DNA from: Diploptera punctata
Taxonomy: Eukaryota; Arthropoda; Insecta; Blattodea; Blaberidae
DNA: 64,000 bases
Assembly: GCA_030220185.1 (NCBI GenBank)
Contig: JASPKZ010007551.1
Coordinates: forward strand, 445,436 to 509,435
Direction: 5' to 3'
In this document: piece after piece, positions 56,824 through 64,000 of the stretch
Numbering within the stretch: the first letter of the stretch is position 1
Layout of the letters: each line of letters starts with the position of its first letter
Program-made: the position numbers and the translations under genes
The notes under the pieces: model-generated
The model's input: the letters and a program-made list of their open reading frames with translations, nothing else
What the model was told of the DNA's origin: nothing
The model's database searches: none

Positions 56824-57730
56824 GTGTCCTATCGTATATATGCTAATACGCATGGTGCAGTCAGTTGCTTGCTGCACTCCGCTGAGGATTAACATAAACA
56901 TGGTTTAGGAAATCTAGTAGACTATTCGACTCAGCTGTTCCATAAAATAATTACTCGCCCTTTTTCTGTGTCAAATTGAGCTAAAAGACAGTTAGCGGAA
57001 GCATATGAATATATTCAGGAAAAAGGTTGCAGTAAACGAAGCAGCCATACTTGTTGATTTCTCAGAAAATTATACCTACAAAGAACAAAATGAGATCCAG
57101 GCAGTTCATTGGAAAAATAGCATAGGGCCTATCTCAATATTAACTGCTGTTGCCTAGTTTAGATGGAAGGTGACAGAGAAGTTCAGAAGAAATACTTTGT
57201 TCTAGTGTCAGGTTATGTGACACATAGCAAGTGCGCTATATATGTTTGCTATAGAAAAGTGTTTTTTTAACTATAGTGATTTCTTCCAAAACTTGAGGTG
57301 ATAAAAATTTTCATTTAGAGCAGCAGGTAATAGAAATAGGCCTATACATTTAGCAATGTGACACTGCTTACTCGAATATTTGGAATTTGACATAAAATGG
57401 AATTTCTTTGAATCGTACAATGGAGCGGGGGCTATAAATGCGATTGGCAGCCAAGTAAAAAGGTTGGCACGGATGTATGAAAAATTGGGAAAGAAGATAC
57501 AAAATGGTGCAGAATTACGTAATGTGAGCTGTAAAACCAACCAAATAACTGGAGTCACAAAATTATTTAGAAGAAGGAAATATTTTTTTTAGAAAAACAA
57601 TTTTAATATCTTGCATCTACCACAGACTCATTGCGTATACAACGTGAAAGCGTTGGACCCGTATGTTATAGAGTATGCACAACTGTCAAACAATTAGCGC
57701 AACAAATTCGTAAATTCGTGTGTTAAAAAA
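56824..57730. other. Unassigned stretch
   Basis: A 70-codon frame at 57380-57592 and a 95-codon minus frame overlap it. Neither is recognised. Confidence 0.4.
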
Positions 57731-57734
57731 AACT

Positions 57735-58040
57735 GAATGGCGTGACAGGCCTAGAAAGCCCTTGGCTGCTAATCTCACATCCAATCACAGAGGTGAACAA
57801 TCATCTAACCAACATATAGGGTGACATGTGGTCAGCATGTCGGATAATACAGCCTTTATGGCTGGTTTTCTCGACCGCAACCGCTAAATATTGTAGCTGC
57901 CCAAATTCTTCATGATTCTGATTGGGCACCAATCCCATTGTGGCCGAAATTCCCAAGAAAATGTCTTCTCTCATGGGGCTCGAATCAGTGCTCTCTATTG
58001 AGACATCTTGACTCAAACCATTCAGTTACAGCGTGGGAAT
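57735..58040 (-). mobile_element. SINE D
   Basis: Family D on the minus strand: 3' end at GGCGTGACAGGCCTAGAAAG (57738), body with GTGACATGTGGTCAGCATGT, and a diverged head near 58035 (CACGCTGTAACTGAATGG). Confidence 0.8.
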
Positions 58041-58396
58041 TCATGCGTGGCAGGAAACATTCTTATTAATGGGTCAAGTCAGGTCAAGTTAGCAGCGAAG
58101 ACTAAAGAGAGAAATGATTGTATAAGTGATCTCATATACATCGATGTTATGTCGGACTAATTAGTGTTATGATTTTATGGTTGTTTAAAAGTAGAATTCA
58201 ATACGTCAGCAATTGTTTACTAACTACAGCTTACTAATGCGTCTTACGATAATTTGTTTTGAAAGTACATGCACTCTGATAAATAACTATCTTATTAAGA
58301 ATGTGTATACATTCTGAGCGGATTATATTTTTATTTCAGTGGTTCAATCTAGAAAACAAAAATATTAAATCTTACAATAGAAAAACTGTGATAAAC

Positions 58397-58712
58397 TCCA
58401 ATTCAAGCGCGATAGGCCCAGAAGGCCCTTCGTCTACCAACCGGCTGCTGGCCTCTCGTCCACAGAGGTAGACGATCATAAGCAAGTGTAGGGGTGACAT
58501 GTGGTCAGCATGTCGAGTCACCCAGCCGTTATAGTTGGTCTTATCAAACTGGAGTCGTTACTTAATGTAGCTACCCAAATGCCTCACGACGTTGGGAGGG
58601 CACCGGTCCCATACTGGCCGAAATTCCATGAGAACATTTCTTCCCCCATGGGGACTCGAACCAGCGCAAGTCCCATAGCTCTGCGCCAAGGCTTCTTTGC
58701 CTTGGGTACATG
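58397..58712 (-). mobile_element. SINE D, head truncated
   Basis: Close to the copy at 8865-9299: shared GACATGTGGTCAGCATGTCG and CCATACTGGCCGAAATTCCA. The tRNA A box is lost at the 58700 end. This second D copy lies within 700 bp of the previous one, in the same direction. Confidence 0.8.
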
Positions 58713-59015
58713 ACAAGCGAGTTAATTTAATTACATTATTGATTTAAATTAATATTTATTTTACAGCAAAATTAAATTTAACAAATTTTTGTAGAATTGA
58801 TAAAGTACTTGCAGTTCTTTATTAATCTCTGTTACTGAAGCTGTTTATCTACTTTCATAGTATTTTGTTACATTTGTGTAATATTTTGCATTTTGAAATT
58901 CTAAACAAAATTCAGATATATCAGTCAGTCACAAAAATAATGTCAGTCAGTCACACATCACATATTAGTTCATAACCTCGGTGTTAATTGTGAAATGAAA
59001 TATGCGACAAATTGT
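58713..59015. other. Unassigned stretch
   Basis: AT-rich. TCAGTCAGTCACA occurs twice near 58920-58955. Confidence 0.4.
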
Positions 59016-59016
59016 G

Positions 59017-59019
<3 letters not shown>

Positions 59020-59058
<39 letters not shown>
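59020..59058. repeat. (AT)n microsatellite
   Basis: About 19 AT units adjoining the fold-back element. Confidence 0.95.
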
Positions 59059-59059
<1 letters not shown>

Positions 59060-59290
59060 TAAATTAATATGATATAAGCAGTAAATCATCCCACAGCAAC
59101 CATGGTAGCACTTGCAGAAATGTCTCCTGTCCAGCACTATCTCACTCAGGATATATAAGAGCTAGTTTTCACTCTATTGCGGTGAAGATGTCGTGGAAGG
59201 TAGTCGTGGCTTGTTGAAAAATAAAATACTGCAAATGTTACATATAGTTGCTGTGGGATGATTTACTGCATATATCTTATTAATGTAATA
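59058..59290. repeat. MITE-like fold-back element between (AT)n tracts
   Basis: A perfect 23-bp inverted repeat (59078-59100 and 59247-59269, containing AATCATCCCACAGC) extends outwards imperfectly on both sides. The interior is about 145 bp. Confidence 0.75.
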
Positions 59291-59297
59291 TATATAA

Positions 59298-59337
59298 AGT
59301 ATATATATATAATTATATATATATATATATATATAAG
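59298..59337. repeat. (AT)n microsatellite
   Basis: Interrupted AT tract to the right of the fold-back element. Confidence 0.9.
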
Positions 59338-59357
59338 AAAAATGAATGTTTGTCCTA

Positions 59358-59432
59358 GATTTGCTCGCTAGCGTAATCGGTAGTGCATTGGGGTATCAAT
59401 CCAGAGGTCCGGGCTCAAATCCCGTCCAAGCA
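59358..59432 (+). other. tRNA-like sequence (pseudogene or SINE head)
   Basis: TGCTCGCTAGCGTAATCGG, GTAGTGCATTGGGG and GGGCTCAAATCCCG give an A box, an anticodon-arm-like region and a T arm. The ends (TGCT.G / CAAGCA) partly pair as an acceptor stem. The anticodon arm folds poorly, so it is probably not a working tRNA. Confidence 0.4.
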
Positions 59433-59607
59433 TTTATTTTTCTCATGTCATATTACGCTTGCATTGCTCAATGTCAAAAAATAATTATAACATCGATAAA
59501 GCGTCACTGCTGTAAAGTAAAAAATATTCCCTTCAATGTCTTAGTTGTTATAAGAGCTACTAGGTGGCAGTGGAGACCGAGTTCCCGCTACATCTCATAA
59601 TAATAGA

Positions 59608-59611
<4 letters not shown>

Positions 59612-59668
<57 letters not shown>
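59612..59668. repeat. (AT)n microsatellite
   Basis: About 28 AT units. Confidence 0.95.
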
Positions 59669-59669
<1 letters not shown>

Positions 59670-60539
59670 ATCTATCCATCCACAGTAAAAACACAAACGT
59701 TAAAATGTTCCCATAATATAGTTAATAAGATTATACAATTTATTATGGCTCCAGCTCAATAGTAAGTCAGAAGAAACTGGATTGTAAAATTAGTTTAAAA
59801 TCCCTGTCATTTGAATAAATAAATTATTCAATAAGATATTGATGTGCACATTTTTATACGCTCTGCAATTGATGGAAGAAACCAAACTTCATATGGCTAT
59901 AAGCTTTGAATGCTGTTGTCCTACCATCTGATCACTGATTTTAACAGAGGATATACTTGTGTGGTCAAAAACATACAGGCATATGTGATTCTCTATTAGA
60001 CACATCAAAGTATCCACAAAGGGTGAAGATGAACTACAGAAGGAGAAAGAAAGGGAGATAAGTATACTCTGGAAGAGATAAGATTAGATTTCAGATTGTT
60101 ATCTAGGTCTAATTAATAAATACCGGTACATATTTTTTTTCCTTGGTGTGTAGATTAATTTGTGTAAATTATGTTACTTGAATTGTCATGCTTCTTTAGA
60201 ATGCTATATTGTTTTCACATATTTATCATAACATTACATTTTTATAAACAAACATGTATTTTCACATAGAAATACCATTATGAAATATTAGTAAATTATT
60301 TGATTATTCTATGAGATTACAAAATATCATTTTAAACATCACATTAAATATTAAAGTAATTTTTTTGTCTTACGGCTTTTAAAGGCAAAAACCTGCGAGA
60401 TCAAAAAAAAAAAAAAAAATCTAGAAAGTTGAAATCTGGATCATGTGTCTAGTTTTAAACATTTAGCTTGTGATGTTAGTTTTATCGTAGAAGGAGACAT
60501 ATATACAAAAGTCAATAAATTTCAAGCAGTATGTGGGAT
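59669..60539. other. Unassigned stretch
   Basis: No recognised feature. An A16-like run lies at 60403-60419. Confidence 0.4.
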
Positions 60540-60745
60540 AGTTCAAAGGAACTTTTAAAAATAAAGTAAGGAAAGATAAACGTAGGAGTAAAACTCTCTA
60601 CAGTTATGGCAATTCCTAAGCTGCTTTATAGTTGTGAAACTTGGATCCCAATGAAAACACAAATAAATAGATTCAGTCGGGGGAGATGATGTTCCTTAAG
60701 CAAGTCAAGGCTGGTTCACAACTATAGAGCTGTTTGGCAAGCCTG
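60540..60745 (+). mobile_element. LINE fragment
   Basis: Positions 60603-60665 read VMAIPKLLYSCETWIPMKTQ, the ..P.LLYG.E.W block of a LINE C-terminus. Flanking frames are broken. It differs in sequence from the next LINE. Confidence 0.6.
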
Positions 60746-60754
60746 AGTACTGTA

Positions 60755-61310
60755 ATTTCAATACCGTATTACATTTGTAACAAGCAATAAATGCTTTAAA
60801 CTCTGTTTGGTGGAGCAAAAATATTACAAAAAATAGAAAATTGCAAATATATCAAACCATAATTCAGAGCATTTTAACATATGGTGCTGAAGTCTGGCAA
60901 ATCCTACCAGGGAAATGAAAAGAATTTTAAGTACAGAAATGGATGTTTTAAGAAGATCAGCTGGAAAATCTAGAATGGATAGAATACGAAATAAAGAAAT
61001 AAGGGAAATTATGGGTGTACAAGAGGAGCCGAACATCATAGACATCATAGAAAAGAAAAGATTGCAGTGGTATGGTCATGTCAAACGAATGCCAGAGCAA
61101 AGATTGCCAAAAATTGTTATGGAATGGATCCCAATGGAAAGGAGGAAGAGAGGAAGACCGAAGACACTTGGATAGAAGGGGTACAAGCAGCTATGAATAT
61201 CAGAGGAATGGAGGAAGATCAATGGATGTACAGAGAGGAATGGCGTTTGGTTTCCGGAAGACGGCGGAAGCTGCCATGATACCGGATGATGATGATGATG
61301 ATGATGATGA
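60755..61310 (+). mobile_element. LINE fragment with (GAT)n tail, same family as 23580-24640
   Basis: ALNSVWWSKNITKNRKLQIY, ILTYGAEVWQI, a frameshift near 60905, then MKRILSTEMDVLRRSAGKSR, GHVKRMPEQRLPK and RRKRGRPKTLG. After another shift: WIEGVQAAMNIRGMEEDQ and the final SGRRRKLP. The tail is GATGAT repeats (61286-61310). It is closely similar to the minus-strand copy. Confidence 0.85.
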
Positions 61311-61440
61311 ACTAGCTAATATGGTATGGATATAAAAACCCCAGTATAATGTCTTCTTGGCGAAGCAGCCCTTACTGTAACATGAATAATGTTCATTTCA
61401 AAGGATATGAGTTTTAAAGTGAGAAAAAATTATGTCTCTA
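61311..61440. other. Short unassigned spacer
   Basis: No recognised feature. Confidence 0.4.
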
Positions 61441-61445
61441 AACAG

Positions 61446-61521
61446 ATGCCTGTATAACTCAAAGGTAGAGTGCAAGCCCGCAAAGCTGAAAATCCTGTGT
61501 TGAAATCCCGGTTCAGGCATA
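61446..61521 (+). other. tRNA-like sequence (possible tRNA-Cys pseudogene or SINE head)
   Basis: TGCCTGTATAACTCAAAGG and AGAG, with TGAAATCCCGG and terminal TCAGGCA. Acceptor ends pair at six of seven positions and the D stem (ACTC/GAGT) pairs. The anticodon loop would place GCA centrally, but the anticodon and T stems have mismatches, so it is probably a pseudogene. Confidence 0.4.
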
Positions 61522-61529
61522 CATTTTTA

Positions 61530-62890
61530 TCTTCTTCTTCTTCCTTTCCAGGATTAGGTCAATGTGACCTGTTCCGGTCTCAAGCCCATCGTTTCCTTGG
61601 CCGTCCCAAAGATATTTTCCCATGTGGTTTGTAGGTGTTGAACTTTTCGGGTAATCTTATATTGTCCATTCTGTTTAAATGTTCTTTCCATTGGTATTTG
61701 TGCTCTTCTAGTTTATCAACTATTGAAATATATCCAGTTCATTTCTTATTGATTCATTGTATAATCTACCCATGCGTGTACATCCTTTTACTTACTTACT
61801 TACTCACTGGCACTATCGAACCCGTAGGTTCAAGGCCGCGCGGACATAAGCTCTCCATACATCCCTATCCTGAGCTAATGCTTTCCAATCATTCCCTGTA
61901 TAATCTACTTCCCTCAAATCATAGTTAATGTTATTCTCCCACCTCATTCTTGGTCTACCAACTGGGCGTTTTCCCTCTGGCTTTCCTACAAGAAGCTTCC
62001 ATGCAAGTCTTTGGCATGGGTTCCCTGAAATAGTCCCAGCCCAGAGAACCGAATGGGGGACTATTTGACCTCCGGAAAAATTTTACCCCAGTTGAACCCA
62101 TGTCCGCATTTCTTGACAGTTGTATTTTTAATGTGAAAGATCGTCACTCTTTCGACCAAGGTACTTTTTTCGTCTGGCTTATCACCTTCGACCTGTCCGG
62201 CATGGGTAACCCTATCGGCAGCAATGCTACCGCCGGCATAGCTCTCAGGACATTTAAGCACGCAAGCCACTCCACCACGACAAGGTAAAGATACCATCCT
62301 TTTACAGATCTTAAAAATTTCATTTCAGTGGCTTGGATGTGTGAGATAGCCTATATTTTTTGTAAGTACCCAAGATTCAGATCCATATAAAAGAACAGGA
62401 ACAGCCATTATTTTATAAAACCTGAGCTGAGTTTCTCTTCGAGTCTTTCGGAGGATTCCTCTTATGGTGCCACACATAATTTGATATCGGTTTAATTTAT
62501 TATGTATATCCCATTCGTAGCTATATGTTATATCTGAACCAAGATAGTTAAAAGGTGCTATCTGTTCTATTATTTCATTATTGATCACTATTTTTGCTCT
62601 GACTGGCACTTTTCCCTGAAAAGCCATAATTTTAGTTTTTGAAGTTGAGACTTTGAGATTATAATAGAGTCCTCATTGATTGAACATGTGAATGGCTCTT
62701 TGTATATCATCCTCTGACTTCTGTATAATTACCAGATCGTCTGCATACATTAATATTCATATACATTTCCTTATTAATTTGTATTCCTATTGGACTTGAT
62801 TTTTTGCATTATCGTATAACATCGTCAAAATATATATTAAACAATGTAGGTGATAATGTACACCCTTGTCAAACTCCTTGATTTATTTTT
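61530..62890 (-). mobile_element. LINE fragment split by a nested insertion
   Basis: From 62890 on the minus strand: a GVRQGCTLSP-like block with a stop, YADDLVIIQKSEDDIQ near 62740 (RT catalytic motif), TSKTKIMAFQGKVPV, NYLGSDITYSYEW, and VPVLLYGSESWVL to 62345. The nested insert follows (62294-61792), then CTRMGRLYNESI and the remaining C-terminus to CTTCTT repeats near 61530. Confidence 0.85.
61792..62294 (-). mobile_element. Internally deleted RTE-like LINE: 5' region fused to 3' end
   Basis: This 503-bp insert is flanked by CATCCTTTTAC at 61781-61791 and 62295-62305. Its minus strand starts with a G+C-rich 5' region (62294-62013; begins CTTGTCGTGGTGGAGTGG) that matches no coding block. 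It passes at about 62012 directly into the last 220 bp of the 2336-4085 LINE family (61792-62012), ending in the usual (TAAG)n tail. The complete coding region is missing. Calling 62013-62294 the family's own 5' UTR is inference. Confidence 0.75.
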
Positions 62891-63054
62891 ATCTTTATTT
62901 GTATTAACTATTAAATGCGGATGACAAGTTCGAGTACGTTAATTTCAATATTACATAGAATACAAAATGATCAAGCAATCTCGAAAAATGAATCCTGAGA
63001 AAACCAAACTATGTTGTTAAAAAGTACCCTTTCTTTAATTAATATCATTAACTA
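62891..63054. other. Short unassigned spacer
   Basis: No recognised feature; AACTAACTAACTCA at its end is the tail of the next LINE copy. Confidence 0.4.
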
Positions 63055-63586
63055 ACTAACTCACTGGCACTATCGAACCCGTAGGTTCATGGCAGCTCGG
63101 ACATAAGGTCTCCACACATCCCTATCCTGAGCTAATGCTTTCCAATCATTCCCTGTATAATCTACTTCCCTCAAATCAAAGTTAATGTTATTCTCCCACC
63201 TCATTCTTGGTCTACCAACTGGGCGTTTTCCCTCTGGTTTTCCTACAAGAAGCTTCCATGCATGTGTATTTTATTTATAGGATAAACGAGAAAGAGAGAG
63301 AGAGAGATTGAGAGAGAGAGAGAGAGATGTCAGGATAGTTTTTATGGAACTCAGTGAACTACTCATTGGCACTATCGAACCCGTAGATTCATGACAGCGC
63401 GGACATAACGTCTCCATACATCCCTATCCTGAGCTAATGCTTTCCAATTATTCCCAGTGTAATCTACTTACCTCAAATCAAATTTAATGTTATTCTCCCA
63501 CCTCATTCTTGGTCTGCCAACTGGGCGTTTTCCCTCTGGTTTTCCTACAAAAAGCTTCCATGCATGTGTATTTTATTTATTGGATA

Positions 63587-63645
<59 letters not shown>

Positions 63646-64000
63646 TCAGGATAGTTTTTATGAAACTCAGTGAACTACTCATTGGCACTATCAAACCCGT
63701 AGGTTCATGGCAGCGCGGACATAACGTCTCAATACATCCCTATCCTAAGCTAATGCTTTCCAATCATTCCCTGTATAATCTACTTCCCTCAAATCAAAGT
63801 TAATGTTATTCTCCCACCTCATTCTTGGTCTACCAACTGGGCGTTTTCCCTCTGGCTTTCCTACAAGAAGCTTCCATGCATGTGTATTTTATTTATTGGA
63901 TAAACGAGAGAGAGAAGAGAAAGAAGAGAGAAAGAGAGGAGAAAAACAGAAAGAGAAAGAGAAAGAGAGGAAGAGAAAGAAAGAGACCAACTAGAAAGAG
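63055..64000 (-). repeat. Tandem array of LINE 3' ends with (GA)n spacers
   Basis: Three units start with CA(C/T)TGGCACTATC at 63062, 63364 and 63680 (periods 302 and 316). Each holds about 210 bp of the RTE-like LINE 3' end, then GTGTATTTTATTTAT, GGATAAACGAGA and a (GA)n run of variable length. The first two end with GATGTCAGGATAGTTTTTAT and ACTCAGTGAACTACTC. The third runs off the window in a GA/GAAA tract. The array is a duplication of one LINE copy plus flank. Confidence 0.9.

Noticed and set aside
62061..62297. 78-codon frame as an independent small gene
   Set aside because: It lies wholly in the 5' region of an internally deleted LINE flanked by a target-site duplication.
1..64000. CRISPR arrays, bacterial operons, LTR retrotransposons or endogenous viruses
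   Set aside because: No regularly spaced repeats, no Shine-Dalgarno-led gene strings, and no protease/integrase/envelope or LTR pairs could be supported.

Overview
This is AT-rich insect nuclear DNA with a very high load of transposable elements. I infer a cockroach-type (Blattodea) genome, Periplaneta-like, because of the large low-density layout and the mixture of tRNA-derived SINEs and LINE fragments. The species is an inference; nothing in the window proves it. There are no operons, CRISPR arrays or prokaryotic signals.

One host gene is recognisable. Positions 16922 to 15997 on the minus strand are the first coding exon of the heparan-sulfate polymerase exostosin-1 (EXT1, called tout-velu in Drosophila). 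It starts at a Kozak-like ATG and ends in a phase-2 splice donor. A probable promoter and 5' UTR lies just upstream (about 16923-17410). The rest of the gene should lie at lower coordinates or beyond the window; I could not find exon 2 by eye, so 1-15996 is probably intron, at least in part.

Everything else I can name is repetitive. (1) LINE remnants of at least ten lineages, nearly all 5'-truncated C-terminal reverse transcriptase ends, lie at 1-642, 1218-2080, 2336-4085, 5660-6545, 11033-12330, 13435-14312, 23580-24640, 25195-25375, 28240-28925, 31500-32630, 38440-39300, 39660-39985, 44600-44810, 46150-46900, 49110-50345, 53555-54310, 60540-61310, 61530-62890 and 63055-64000. (2) A Penelope-like GIY-YIG endonuclease remnant lies at 21145-21560. 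(3) DNA transposons are a Tc1-like element (29013-30615), a mariner/Tc1-superfamily element (19601-20986), a probable pogo-like element (51138-52929), two abutting PIF/Harbinger-type deletion derivatives (55610-56820) and a possible non-autonomous Helitron (6713-7607). (4) There are several tRNA-related SINE families, which I call A to H, some with intact target-site duplications. (5) Fold-back/MITE-like inverted repeats lie at 13018, 15234, 33739, 35591, 37121, 47240 and 59058. (6) There are long (ATT)n, (AT)n, (TTTA)n and (GA)n microsatellites.

Nested insertions give a relative chronology: a SINE in a LINE (49850-50174), a truncated LINE in a LINE (24248-24387), and an internally deleted LINE in another LINE (61792-62294). 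Each is bounded by an 11-12 bp duplication, and removing the insert restores the host reading frame. No element looks capable of moving by itself. The most informative items are the EXT1 exon, the tandem Harbinger pair sharing TTA sites, the pogo-like element with sub-terminal repeats, and the nested and chimeric retroelements.
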